Positions 1 to 7,922 of a stretch of 64,000 bases of DNA are shown one piece after another. Both the position numbers and the translations under genes were made by a program. The stretch comes from Bog-756 sp963738545 (lineage in GTDB: Bacteria > Actinomycetota > Acidimicrobiia > Acidimicrobiales > RAAP-2): NCBI GenBank assembly GCA_963738545.1, contig CAVTXA010000002.1, forward strand, positions 310,001 to 374,000. The letters are read 5' to 3'. The first letter of the stretch is position 1, and each line of letters starts with the position of its first letter. Under the pieces are notes generated by a model that saw only the letters and a program-made list of their open reading frames with translations, searched no databases and was not told where the DNA came from.

Positions 1-91
1 TGGCCAGCGTGCGCTCGAACTCCTGGGCGGTCTCGGAGGCGAAGTGCTCGAGGACCACCTCCTCCCGTCGCTGGCGCAGTGCGTCGTCCAC
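1..91 (-). CDS. SnoaL/NTF2-like protein, N-terminal fragment cut by window edge
   Basis: Only the first 30 residues are inside the window. The reading begins VDDALRQRREEVV and runs on through EHFASETAQEFERTLA. This is the helix that opens many SnoaL-like/NTF2-fold ester cyclase proteins, where the EHxxxE...EFExTLATF pattern is common. The GTG start at 89-91 is preceded on the minus strand by GGAGGGG about 7 bases away, a good ribosome binding site. The rest of the gene lies left of base 1, so length, active site and function cannot be judged. The family call rests on the short N-terminal pattern only. Confidence 0.5.
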   Translation of the reverse strand, partial: MDDALRQRREEVVLEHFASETAQEFERTLA

Positions 92-174
92 CCTCGCTCC
101 CCTCCGGTCGCCGAATCCCCGGAGGTGCCGGCCGGCGACGCTCCACGCACCGTACCGTGGCAAGCAGCGGAAAA

Positions 175-208
175 GAACACGTTCGGGGACGGGTCCCCGA
201 ACGTGTTC
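175..208 (-). terminator. Rho-independent terminator of glnN
   Basis: A perfect 16-bp inverted repeat (arms 175-190 and 193-208) is followed on the minus strand by TTTTCC. It lies 62 bp past the stop codon of the glutamine synthetase gene at 270 and is oriented to end that transcript. The stem is GC-rich at its centre. This is one of the few classic stem-plus-U-tract terminators in the window. Confidence 0.85.
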
Positions 209-269
209 CACCGCCCTCCGCCTGCTCCACTCCGCCGTGGTCGGATGCGGTCCCTCCAGGATGTCGTCC

Positions 270-2447
270 CTACAGGATGAAGAGCATCTCCTGGTAGGTG
301 GGCAGGGGCCACAGGTCGTCAGCCACCAGCGCCTCGAGGGAGTCGGCCGCGGCCCGGATCGTGTCCATGGCCGGCAGCAGGCCCTTCTGGCAGTGCTCGG
401 CGTGCTTCTCGGTGGACTCGATGTCGTCGTGGTCGATCTCCGACCGCAGCGTGGCGATGCCCGTCCGCAGTTCGGCGATCTTTCCCGACACCTCGTTCAG
501 CGTGGCGAGGTCGGCCTCCACACCGGCCTTCTTGAGGCTGGACACGTTGGTGGCCAGCTCGGTCTGGTACCGCAGCGCCGCCGGCAGGATCATGGTGTTG
601 GCCATCTCCAGGGTCAGCTCGGCCTCCACGTCGATGGCCAGGATGTACTGCTCGAGGGCGATCTCATACCGGCTGTGCATCTCCCGGTGGTTGAACACCC
701 CGTACTTCTCGAACAGCTCCATCGACTCCTCGGTGATGAGCTCGGGGAGGGCATCCAGGGTGGTGCGAAGGTTGGGGAGGCCGCGCTCGGCCGCCTCCAC
801 CTGCCACTCGTCGGCGTACCCGTTCTCGTTGAACACCACCTTGCCGTGATTGGTGATGACCTCCTGCAGCACGGTCTGGACGGCTGCGTTGAACTCGGTG
901 CCGTCGGCGATGAGCGCCTCCAACTTGGTGGCGATGTAGTCCAGGGCCTCGGCCAGGATGGTGTTGATCGTGACCATGGGGCCGGCGATGGACTGCAGCG
1001 AGCCGGGGGCCCGGAACTCGAACCGGTTCCCGGTGAAGGCGAACGGGCTGGTTCGGTTGCGGTCGCCAGGATCGGTCGGGAGGACGGGCAGCGTGTCCAC
1101 GCCGATTTCGATGAAGCCCTTCTCCTTGGAGCTGGTGGCCCCGCCGGCGGCGATCTGCCCGAATACGTCGGCCAACTGGTCCCCGAGGAAGATGGAGATG
1201 ATGGCCGGGGGCGCCTCGTTGGCTCCGAGCCGGTGGTCGTTGGTGGCCGAGGCCACCGAGGCCCGCAGGAGGCCGCCGTACTTGTGCACCGAGCGGATCA
1301 CGGCGGCGCAGAACACCAGGAACTGGGCGTTGTCGTGGGGGGTGTCCCCGGGCAGCAGCAGGTTCCCCTCGGTCGAGTTCCCGAGCGAGAAATTGACGTG
1401 CTTACCCGAGCCGTTGATCCCGCCGAAGGGCTTTTCGTGGAAGAGGCACTCCATGCCGTGCTTCTGGGCCACCTTCTTCAGGGTGGTCATCAAGAGCTGC
1501 TGGTGGTCGGCGGCCACGTTGGACCGCTCGAACATGGGGGCCAGCTCGAACTGCCCGGGCGCCACCTCGTTGTGGCGGGTCTTGGCCGGAATGCCCAGCT
1601 TGAACAGCTCCCGCTCACAATCCATCATGTAGCCCAGCACCCGGTCGGGGATGGCGCCGAAGTAGTGGTCGTCGAACTCCTGGCCCTTCGGGGGCTTGGC
1701 TCCGAACAGGGTGCGACCCGAGTTGAGGAGGTCCGGCCGGGACAGGAAGAAGCTCCGGTCGATGAGGAAGTACTCCTGCTCGGCGCCGGCGAAGGACACC
1801 ACTGCATCGGCATCGGGATGGCCGAACAGGTGGAGGATCCGGGCGGCCTCTTTGGCCATGGCCTGCTGGGACCGCAGCAGGGGGGTCTTCCAGTCCAGCG
1901 CCTCGCCGGTCATGGAGATGAACACGGTGGGGATGCACAGGGTATTCCCGTTGGGGTTCTCCAGGATGTAGGCGGGACTGGTGGCGTCCCAGCCGGTGTA
2001 GCCCCGGGCCTCGAAGGTGGCCCGCAGCCCGCCGTTGGGGAAGCTGGAGGCGTCGGGCTCGCCCTGCGTGAGGGTCTTGCCCTGGAACTCGGCGATGGCC
2101 GCTCCGTCGCCACCGGGCTCGAAGAAGCTGTCATGCTTCTCGGCGGTGAGGTGGGTGAGCGGGTAGAAGACGTGGGCGTAGTGGGTGGCGCCCTTCTCCA
2201 TGGCCCAGTCCTTCATGGCCGCGGCCACCACGTCGGCCACAGCCGGATCGAGCGTCTTGGAGTGCTCGATGGTGCCCATCAGCGACTTGAACACCGGCTT
2301 GGGCAGGCGCTTTTGCATGACGGCCTTGGTGAACACGTTCTCGCCGAAGATCTCGCCCGGCTCCTCCGTCGTTGGGAAGATCGAGTCGGGTGCCTTGTAG
2401 TTCTTGACGGCGTCGATGGCGTCGAGCCGGGCCTTGCTTCCACTCAT
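270..2447 (-). CDS. glnN: Glutamine synthetase type III
   Basis: A 725-residue protein with the length and signatures of GSIII, the ATP-dependent enzyme that makes glutamine from glutamate and ammonium in the cytoplasm. Diagnostic stretches include the N-terminal ENVFTKAVM, the GSIII box ending RGYTGWDATSPAYILE (about residues 145-165), the AGAEQEYFLID catalytic segment (about 220), KTRHNEVAPGQFE (about 315) and the nucleotide/glutamate loop GGINGSGKHVNFSLGN (about 370). Ordinary GSI and GSII are 350-470 residues, so the long form is distinctive. ATG is preceded by TAGGAGCG. The gene stands alone between its terminator (175-208) and a divergent transporter operon. A GlnR-like AC-n9-AC box lies about 70 bp upstream, and a GlnR-like regulator gene is at the far end of this window. 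Confidence 0.95.
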   Translation of the reverse strand: MSGSKARLDAIDAVKNYKAPDSIFPTTEEPGEIFGENVFTKAVMQKRLPKPVFKSLMGTIEHSKTLDPAVADVVAAAMKDWAMEKGATHYAHVFYPLTHLTAEKHDSFFEPGGDGAAIAEFQGKTLTQGEPDASSFPNGGLRATFEARGYTGWDATSPAYILENPNGNTLCIPTVFISMTGEALDWKTPLLRSQQAMAKEAARILHLFGHPDADAVVSFAGAEQEYFLIDRSFFLSRPDLLNSGRTLFGAKPPKGQEFDDHYFGAIPDRVLGYMMDCERELFKLGIPAKTRHNEVAPGQFELAPMFERSNVAADHQQLLMTTLKKVAQKHGMECLFHEKPFGGINGSGKHVNFSLGNSTEGNLLLPGDTPHDNAQFLVFCAAVIRSVHKYGGLLRASVASATNDHRLGANEAPPAIISIFLGDQLADVFGQIAAGGATSSKEKGFIEIGVDTLPVLPTDPGDRNRTSPFAFTGNRFEFRAPGSLQSIAGPMVTINTILAEALDYIATKLEALIADGTEFNAAVQTVLQEVITNHGKVVFNENGYADEWQVEAAERGLPNLRTTLDALPELITEESMELFEKYGVFNHREMHSRYEIALEQYILAIDVEAELTLEMANTMILPAALRYQTELATNVSSLKKAGVEADLATLNEVSGKIAELRTGIATLRSEIDHDDIESTEKHAEHCQKGLLPAMDTIRAAADSLEALVADDLWPLPTYQEMLFIL

Positions 2448-2515
2448 AGATCGCTCCTAGTCACGTCTCGCAGGTGTGCTCAGCCGGCTCTCGTGTCCCC
2501 GTCCGTCGTGGCTCC

Positions 2516-2531
2516 GTAACCGATCTGTAAT
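2516..2531 (-). promoter_or_regulatory. Possible GlnR-type operator upstream of glnN
   Basis: On the minus strand this reads ATTAC-n6-GTTAC, which matches the AC-n9-AC spacing of actinobacterial GlnR boxes (consensus near GTNAC-n6-GAAAC). A further GTCAC lies about 20 bp upstream on the same strand but off the regular 11-bp phase. The box sits about 70 bp before the glnN start, a sensible place for activation or repression. Short motifs like this arise by chance, so support is modest. Confidence 0.35.
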
Positions 2532-2633
2532 CCAGAACCTACGAGCGCTTCGTGACGGGAAGATTTCGTGCAGATGAAGGTTGTGGTCACGCCGGCGGCC
2601 GACGCTCCGTGTCGGCGGTCCTCCCTGCCGGGC

Positions 2634-2684
2634 TTGACCGGACAGCGGGGACACTCTGTAGGATGTCATCAGTCGATGACATCC
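2634..2684 (+). promoter_or_regulatory. Promoter with palindromic operator for the MFS-TetR operon
   Basis: A candidate -35 TTGACC (2634-2639) and -10 TAGGAT (2659-2664) are 19 bp apart. The -10 overlaps a perfect 10-bp inverted repeat with a 4-base spacer, arms GGATGTCATC (2661-2670) and GATGACATCC (2675-2684). An operator at this place would block RNA polymerase. The operon it precedes encodes an exporter and a TetR repressor, so autoregulation by that TetR (4336-4956) is the natural reading. The 48-bp tandem repeat 2717-2764 lies in the leader between this site and the start codon. Nothing else was recognised in the rest of the 2448-2779 gap apart from the possible GlnR box. Confidence 0.6.
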
Positions 2685-2716
2685 GTTGGTGACTTAGGCG
2701 TGTCGGGACAGAGCGA

Positions 2717-2764
2717 GAAGCGTGCCCGGAAGGACTGCGGGAAGCGTGCCCGGAAGGACTGCGG
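2717..2764 (+). repeat. Two exact 24-bp tandem copies in the transporter leader
   Basis: The unit GAAGCGTGCCCGGAAGGACT plus GCGG occurs twice head to tail (2717-2740 and 2741-2764). The second copy ends 15 bases before the ATG at 2780 and abuts the AGGAGG ribosome binding site. The repeat is in the predicted 5' UTR. It could be a recent slippage duplication, or it could affect leader structure. Confidence 0.9.
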
Positions 2765-2779
2765 GAAAGGAGGAGGGAG

Positions 2780-4339
2780 ATGGCCACTGTGACGGCACCA
2801 GGGAGCGTCAGCCCCGGCGCGGGTCACGCCACATTCCGGGACAGGGCCCTGGTGCCCACGCTGGTGCTCGTCGGGGCGTTGGTGGCCATCGTGAGCAGCC
2901 TGGGTGCCCTGCTGATCCCGTCCATCGCCCAGGCGGACCATGTCAGCCTGAGCACGGCCCAGTGGCTGCTCACCGCAGCCCTCCTCACCGGGGCCCTGGC
3001 CACACCGATCATGGGCCGACTGGCCGACGGCCCCCGGCAGCGGGACGTCATCCTCGGAGCACTGGCCGTCGTCCTGGTGGGTTGCGTGCTCGCCGCGGTG
3101 TCGGACCGGTTCATCGTGGTGGTGGCGGGCCGCGCCCTCCAGGGATTCGGTCTGGGCCTGCTTCCGGTCACCATGGCCATCGCCCGACGCCACCTCTCGG
3201 CGGAGAAGGCGGCCAGGACCATCGCCACCCTGTCCATCACCGTGGCCGTCGGAGGTGGCCTGGGCTATCCCCTCACCGGACTGATCACCGAGATCGTCAA
3301 CTTCCACGCCGCCTTCTGGTTCGGCGCCATCATCGTGGGGCTGGCGCTGGTGGGCGCGGCGCTGATCCTGCCCGCCCGGTCGGACACCCCGGCGCGTCCC
3401 TTCGACGCCCCCGGGGCCGTGGCCATGAGCCTCGGGGTGGTCGGGCTGCTGGTGGTGCTGAGCGAAGGGGGCCACTGGGGATGGACCTCGGCGGCCTCCC
3501 TGTCCATCCTGGCGGCCAGCCTGGTCGCCCTGGCCGTGTGGGTCCGGCTCGAACTGCACACCCAGGACCCACTGGTCGAACTCCGCCAGATCCGCAACCG
3601 CTCGGTGCTCACCGCCGACATCTCCGGCTTCCTGATCTGTGTGGCCATGTACCTGTTCCTCCCCATCCTCATCGAGTTCGTGCAGGTCCCGGCGACCGAG
3701 GGCTACGGCTTCGGGGCCTCCCTCGTCGTGTCGAGCATGGTGTTCCTGCCGTTGTCGGTGACCACGTTCGCCGCCAGCCGGTTCCTCGGGCTCTACGAGC
3801 GGAGGTTCGGGACCCGGTCCATGATCCCCTTCGGGTCGGTGATCTTCGCCGTCTCGACCCTGTTCTTCGCCCTGGAGCACGGCGAGCTCTGGGAGGCCTT
3901 CGTGGCCTCGGGCCTGGCTGGCCTGGGGGTGGGCCTGACCTTCGCCGCCATGCCCGGCTTCATCGTGCGGGCCGTCCCCCGCCGCGAGACCGGGAGCGCC
4001 ACCGGCTTCTACCAGGTGCTCAGGAACATCGGCCTCTCTGTCGGGAGCGCGCTCGGGGCAGCCATACTCATCGCCTTCACCCACCCGGGCCACACGTTCC
4101 CCACCGTGGGCGGCTTCCACACCGCCCTGCTGGTGGCCTCGGGGCTGTGCCTCGTCACCGCCGTGATCAGCTACGTCCTGCCCGGCGCCGAGGCCAACCG
4201 GCTCACGCCCGACACCGACCACGATGCCACCCGGGAGCGCGAGGACCTCATCATGGAAGAGGAGGCCGAGTTGGCCGGGGCCGGGGTGATGCTGGCCGAG
4301 GAGCAACTGCCTCTGGCCGAGGAGGTGAGGTCCCCGTGA
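2780..4339 (+). CDS. MFS drug/efflux transporter, DHA2 (EmrB/QacA) type
   Basis: A 519-residue integral membrane protein with about 14 hydrophobic segments, as in proton-coupled DHA2 exporters. The motif-A-like loop after helix 2 reads TPIMGRLADGPRQRDVI (about 75-90), and GRALQGFGLGLLPVTMAI (about 115) resembles motif B/C. The last 50 residues are hydrophilic and acidic, beyond the usual family end. A strong AGGAGG lies 8 bases before the ATG. The stop overlaps the start of the TetR gene (GTGA at 4336-4339), so the two are co-translated. The likely role is export of a toxic compound or drug that is also the inducer of the TetR. The substrate cannot be read from sequence. Confidence 0.9.
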   Translation: MATVTAPGSVSPGAGHATFRDRALVPTLVLVGALVAIVSSLGALLIPSIAQADHVSLSTAQWLLTAALLTGALATPIMGRLADGPRQRDVILGALAVVLVGCVLAAVSDRFIVVVAGRALQGFGLGLLPVTMAIARRHLSAEKAARTIATLSITVAVGGGLGYPLTGLITEIVNFHAAFWFGAIIVGLALVGAALILPARSDTPARPFDAPGAVAMSLGVVGLLVVLSEGGHWGWTSAASLSILAASLVALAVWVRLELHTQDPLVELRQIRNRSVLTADISGFLICVAMYLFLPILIEFVQVPATEGYGFGASLVVSSMVFLPLSVTTFAASRFLGLYERRFGTRSMIPFGSVIFAVSTLFFALEHGELWEAFVASGLAGLGVGLTFAAMPGFIVRAVPRRETGSATGFYQVLRNIGLSVGSALGAAILIAFTHPGHTFPTVGGFHTALLVASGLCLVTAVISYVLPGAEANRLTPDTDHDATREREDLIMEEEAELAGAGVMLAEEQLPLAEEVRSP

Positions 4340-4956
4340 CCGAGCCGGTCGCCGTCACCGGCGACGGCGTGGCGGCCAAGGCGACCCGTCCGCGCGATGC
4401 GGCGGCCAGTCGTCGGGCGTTGCTCGAGGCGGCCCAGCACCTGTTCGGGACGCTGGGTTTCGAGCGCACCACGGTCCGGGAGATCGGCGAGCGGGCCGGG
4501 GTCGACGCCGCCCTCATCGCCCGCTACTTCGGGAGCAAAGCCGATCTCTACGTGGCCGCCGTGGCCGCCGAGCGGATGGACGACGAGTCCCCCTTCGAGT
4601 ACGAGGGTCTGACCCAGATCGTCGAGGCCATGGTGACCCGAGTCGACCGGCACGGACCGGGTCCCATCCTGCAGGCCCTGGCGCGTTCGGACACCCCCGA
4701 CGAGATCCGGACGGCGGCCCAGGCCCGCCTGGCCCGTCGACTGGTGGACCCACTGGTGGTGGGCATGGACGATGGCGGTGTCGACCGGGCCTCCCTCCGG
4801 GCCGAGATCGCCGTGGCGGCCCTCGTCGGGGTGGTGCTCGGCCGGTCGCTGGGTTGGTTCGAGCCCTTGGGATCGGTGCCGGCCGACGAGGTGGCCGAAC
4901 TGGTCGTCGACGCCCTGGGCCGATTGACCGGGGCGGAGCGCGATGCCACCCGCTGA
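4336..4956 (+). CDS. TetR family repressor, coupled to the MFS exporter
   Basis: A 206-residue protein. The N-terminal helix-turn-helix (about residues 20-75) contains the TetR pattern RRALLEAAQHLFGTLGFERT, then TVREIGERAGVDAALIARYF and GSKADLY. The C-terminal ligand domain is all-helical. GTG at 4336 was chosen because it overlaps the exporter stop codon (GTGA). It probably binds the 10-bp inverted repeat at 2661-2684 in front of the operon and is released by the exporter's substrate; this is inference from layout. Confidence 0.88.
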   Translation: MTEPVAVTGDGVAAKATRPRDAAASRRALLEAAQHLFGTLGFERTTVREIGERAGVDAALIARYFGSKADLYVAAVAAERMDDESPFEYEGLTQIVEAMVTRVDRHGPGPILQALARSDTPDEIRTAAQARLARRLVDPLVVGMDDGGVDRASLRAEIAVAALVGVVLGRSLGWFEPLGSVPADEVAELVVDALGRLTGAERDATR

Positions 4957-5057
4957 CCGATGTCCGCGGGCCGGCGCCGCGGGGACGTCCCCGAACGGAC
5001 CCGGGGGATTCCGCCTACGGTGCGGGGTCCGGACGTTCGACCCCGAGGAGGGACCCG

Positions 5058-5405
5058 ATGGCATCGCGCGACAAGAACCTCCGACGCGAGGTGGAAGAGC
5101 TGCTGCGGCCCCGGGAGCACTGGAGCCTCCAGCCGTCGTCGTCACCGGGCATGCCGTCCCAGTGGTGCCTCCTGTCCGGACCCGAGATCGAACTCTCGGT
5201 CACCGTCGACAAGGGGGCGATCGTCCTCTACGTGATGGACGCCAACGCCGAGATCTTCTTCGACGATGTGGCCGCCCTCACCGCCTGGCTCGATGCCGAC
5301 GAGGCACTGTTCTTGGAACGCCCGTCCATGGCCGCCGAGCTGTTCGACGACCTCTTGAAGGGGCGGATCCACGAGTGGGGCCGCCAGGGCCTCGGCCGCC
5401 CCTGA
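5058..5405 (+). CDS. Conserved hypothetical protein (115 aa)
   Basis: A soluble 115-residue protein that I do not recognise. A GAGGAGGGA ribosome binding site precedes ATG 5058. The middle contains alternating beta strands (WCLLSGPEIELSV, GAIVLYVMDANAEIFF) followed by two helices rich in acidic residues (DVAALTAWLDADEALF). There are no catalytic or metal-binding motifs, signal peptide or membrane segments. It follows the TetR gene by 101 bp and is convergent with the next gene, so it is probably a single transcript. The GC-rich third positions support coding. Confidence 0.7.
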   Translation: MASRDKNLRREVEELLRPREHWSLQPSSSPGMPSQWCLLSGPEIELSVTVDKGAIVLYVMDANAEIFFDDVAALTAWLDADEALFLERPSMAAELFDDLLKGRIHEWGRQGLGRP

Positions 5406-5425
5406 TCCGCCCGGCCCGGGCGCCC

Positions 5426-5446
5426 CGGTCGGGACCGGCCCGACCG
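5426..5446. terminator. Hairpin between convergent genes
   Basis: A perfect 8-bp stem, CGGTCGGG / CCCGACCG, with a 5-base loop sits between the convergent genes ending at 5405 and 5459. There is no T-run on either side, which is common for actinobacterial terminators. Bidirectional termination is plausible. Confidence 0.5.
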
Positions 5447-5458
5447 CTGGAACCCTCG

Positions 5459-6202
5459 CTACCGCCGGGACACGAGGGCTTCGAACCGCCGGGCGAACAG
5501 GTAGGCGTCACCCGGCCAGCGGGCCGAGAGGTAGTGGCCGTCCTCCACCACGAAGGCCTGTCCGTCGTCGGTGGCCGTGCCCCGCGTGAAGGTGCGGGGC
5601 CCGCGCTCGAAGAGGCGGGCATCGGCGAGGTTGTTACGGACCTCGTCCTCCACGTAGGCCGGATACGTCCGGTAGTAGCGCCCGAGACGCCAGGCGGTGG
5701 CCAGGTAGGCGCTCCGCTCCATGTAGCGGGGCAGGCAGGTGGTCCGTCGGTTGGCCAGGAGGCTGTGCCCGGTGGTCGTGTCGGTGGTCCGGGCCAGGAC
5801 CAGCACACCGTGGCAGATGGCACCCACCGGCCGGTCGAGGGACCAGAAGGCCTCCACCTGCTCCCGCAGCTCGTGGGAACCGAGGTACTGGCGCATGCCT
5901 GGCGCATGTCCCCCGGCGAGGATGAGTCCATCGAAGCGACCCACGTCGAGCGAGTGCCAACTGACGGGGTGGCAGAACTCGGTGGAGGCCTCGAGCTGTC
6001 GGTAGAACCTGACGGGCTCCTCCTCCGCCCCGAGCTTGCCGAGGAGGACGCCGGTGAGGAGACGGGGATCACAGGCCGGCGGGCGGCCGCCCTCCTCGGT
6101 GGCGAAGGTGACGGTGTGCCCGGCGTCGGTGAGCAGGCGCCACGGGACGGCCACCTCGGTGGTGTCGAAGTCCCGGTCCGGCAGTGGCATCAACACCCGC
6201 AT
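5459..6202 (-). CDS. DJ-1/PfpI family protein (class I glutamine amidotransferase-like)
   Basis: About 247 residues with the DJ-1/PfpI fold. It opens with RVLMPLPDRDFDTTEVAVPW, has the glycine turn DGLILAGGHAPGMRQYL (about 95-115) and the nucleophile elbow GAICHGVLVLAR (about 145) with the predicted catalytic cysteine. Members act as chaperone/deglycases, proteases or amidases, and which applies here cannot be read. Starts GTG 6205 and ATG 6202 are adjacent. The GAGGAG site fits ATG 6202 slightly better. There is no signal peptide, so it is cytoplasmic. It is convergent with the 115-residue protein on its left. Confidence 0.88.
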   Translation of the reverse strand: MRVLMPLPDRDFDTTEVAVPWRLLTDAGHTVTFATEEGGRPPACDPRLLTGVLLGKLGAEEEPVRFYRQLEASTEFCHPVSWHSLDVGRFDGLILAGGHAPGMRQYLGSHELREQVEAFWSLDRPVGAICHGVLVLARTTDTTTGHSLLANRRTTCLPRYMERSAYLATAWRLGRYYRTYPAYVEDEVRNNLADARLFERGPRTFTRGTATDDGQAFVVEDGHYLSARWPGDAYLFARRFEALVSRR

Positions 6203-6401
6203 CACCGGTCTCCTCGCCCGGCCCGGCCTCTCCGGCGCACCAGGGAGGGGAGAGTACCGTCGGCGCCCCCGGCCGGCAATGTCGTCGCCCGCCCCGGCGG
6301 TCCGCGGTCGACCCGGTGGCGTTCCCGGCCGCTGTGGGGCACCCGGTGAGGCTTTCTGGGGAAATCGTTAGAATCGGTCGCTGGGGCAGCAAGGAGGACG
6401 C

Positions 6402-6803
6402 GTGTCCGTGACTGGACTGGCCAATCTGGCCGTCAAGGTGGCTGACCTCGATGACGCCTGCCGGTTCTACGAAGAGGCGGGAGCCGAGGTCCGTGACCGG
6501 ATGGCGTGGGGAAACGGCGAGCGGGCCGACGCATTCCTCGGCCCGGTGATGATCACGCTGTTCACCCGGGCCATCTACGAGGACGAGGTCGACCTGCCCG
6601 ACGAGGGCTTCCTCCATCCGGCGCTGTTCACCGACGACCTCGACGCCGAACTGGTCGGCCATGAGGTGGTCTGGGGCCCGTCGGTGGTGTCGGGCGCCTT
6701 CGGCACCCGCCGCATCGCCTTCGTCCGGGCCCCCGGTGGCATCCGTCTCGAATTCATGGAGCAGTTGGCCCCCCCGCCAGTCGCCGACGTGGGCCGGACC
6801 TAG
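6402..6803 (+). CDS. VOC (glyoxalase/bleomycin-resistance fold) family protein
   Basis: A 133-residue single-domain protein. It starts SVTGLANLAVKVADLDDACRF, which is the first beta-alpha unit of VOC proteins (LAVKVxDLxxxxxFY), and ends with GIRLEFMEQL, the terminal strand that usually carries a metal-ligating Glu. This suggests a metal-dependent lyase or dioxygenase-type enzyme, or a binding protein. GTG 6402 has AAGGAGG 5 bases upstream. The next gene starts 13 bases after its stop, so the two are probably one transcript. Confidence 0.85.
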   Translation: MSVTGLANLAVKVADLDDACRFYEEAGAEVRDRMAWGNGERADAFLGPVMITLFTRAIYEDEVDLPDEGFLHPALFTDDLDAELVGHEVVWGPSVVSGAFGTRRIAFVRAPGGIRLEFMEQLAPPPVADVGRT

Positions 6804-6816
6804 GCGAGTCGACCCC

Positions 6817-7800
6817 TTGGTCTACCTGCTGTCCCTGCTCGCCGCGATATCGAATGCGCTGACCAGCCTGCTGCAACGGATGGGCGTGGAGGACGCGCCG
6901 GACGATTCCACACTCAAGCTCAGCCTGCTGACCCACGCCCTCAAGCGGGGGGTGTGGCTGTTGGGCTTCGCCTTCATGGTGGGCTCGTTCATCATGCAGG
7001 CCGTGGCCCTCCATCTGGGCAACCTGAGCGTGGTCCAACCCATCCTGACCACCGAGCTGTTGTTCCTCGTCCTGTTGCTGGCCACCTGGTTCCGCTTCCG
7101 GATCGGTCTCCGCGAGTGGCTGGGCTGTGTGGCCGCTGCCGGTGGTCTGGCCGGATTCCTGATCTTCGCCCAGCCCGGCGGGGGGAACCTCTCCCCGACG
7201 AACCTCGGCTGGGCGGTGGCCGGTTCCATCTGCGGGGGCGTGGTGGTCCTCGCCGTGATCCTGGCCCTGCGGGGACCGCGCTGGTGGCGGGCGGCCATGT
7301 TCGGCGCCGCCGGCGCCGTCGGGTTCGCCTTCACCGCCGCCCTGGTCAAGCGGGTGGGCGACTACGTGACCACCGACTGGACCCAGATGTTCTCCCACTG
7401 GGAGACCTACGCCCTGGCCATCTGCGGCGTGGGCTCGGTCTTCCTGGCCCAGAACGCCTTCCACGCCGGACCCATCGCCGCCTCCCAGACCTCGCTGGTT
7501 CTGGTCGATCCACTGGCCAGCATGGCCATCGGGATCGGCCTGTTCGGGGACAACCTGCGCACGGCGGGCGCCTACGGCCCGCTCGAGGCGCTGTCGCTGC
7601 TCATCATGTTCGGCGGGGCCGCCTTCGTGGCCCAGTCGCCCCTCATCTCGGGGGTGAAGGGGGACGACCAGCAGTACACCGAGATGCTCTCCCTGCGGTC
7701 CCGGTCCCGGCGGTTGGTGGAGGCGGTGCAGGACACCCTGCCCCCCGACGTCTACGACCACCTCCCCCCGGACGTGATCCAGCACCTGCCTTCGGAATGA
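6817..7800 (+). CDS. EamA/DMT-type membrane transporter
   Basis: About 327 residues with nine or ten hydrophobic helices. The order and length fit the drug/metabolite transporter superfamily (EamA-like, in the magnesium-transporter-like group with GNLSVVQPILTTELLF). The only reasonable start after the upstream stop is TTG 6817 with AGGCGAG 8 bases before it; no ATG/GTG is in frame nearby. The last 60 residues are hydrophilic, with a repeated PPDVYDHLPPDVIQHLPSE motif, a cytoplasmic tail not typical of the family. It is co-transcribed with the VOC protein. Substrate unknown. Confidence 0.8.
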   Translation: MVYLLSLLAAISNALTSLLQRMGVEDAPDDSTLKLSLLTHALKRGVWLLGFAFMVGSFIMQAVALHLGNLSVVQPILTTELLFLVLLLATWFRFRIGLREWLGCVAAAGGLAGFLIFAQPGGGNLSPTNLGWAVAGSICGGVVVLAVILALRGPRWWRAAMFGAAGAVGFAFTAALVKRVGDYVTTDWTQMFSHWETYALAICGVGSVFLAQNAFHAGPIAASQTSLVLVDPLASMAIGIGLFGDNLRTAGAYGPLEALSLLIMFGGAAFVAQSPLISGVKGDDQQYTEMLSLRSRSRRLVEAVQDTLPPDVYDHLPPDVIQHLPSE

Positions 7801-7922
7801 ACGGTCGCCCGACCGGTGTCGGGCCGTACTCCCTGGTCGGCGCGGTGCGGCGCCCGTGATGTTGCAGAACGTTCACTTTCGTACAACGCTCCGGTGATCG
7901 GAGGTGGCGCCCGGGCGCGACC

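Noticed and set aside
9..2519. Long plus-strand reading opposite glutamine synthetase
   Set aside because: It is the antisense frame of glnN, has low-complexity Gly/Val/Leu/His content and no domain, and arises from GC-rich codon bias.
2669..4306. Long minus-strand reading opposite the MFS gene
   Set aside because: Full of His/Gly/Gln/Asp, no start with a ribosome binding site and no motif; a shadow of the transporter gene.
7861..7890. Possible PHO-box (GTTCA / GTACA) before the first phosphoesterase
   Set aside because: Spacing is 10 rather than 11 bases and the second half is a poor match, so it is not reliable.
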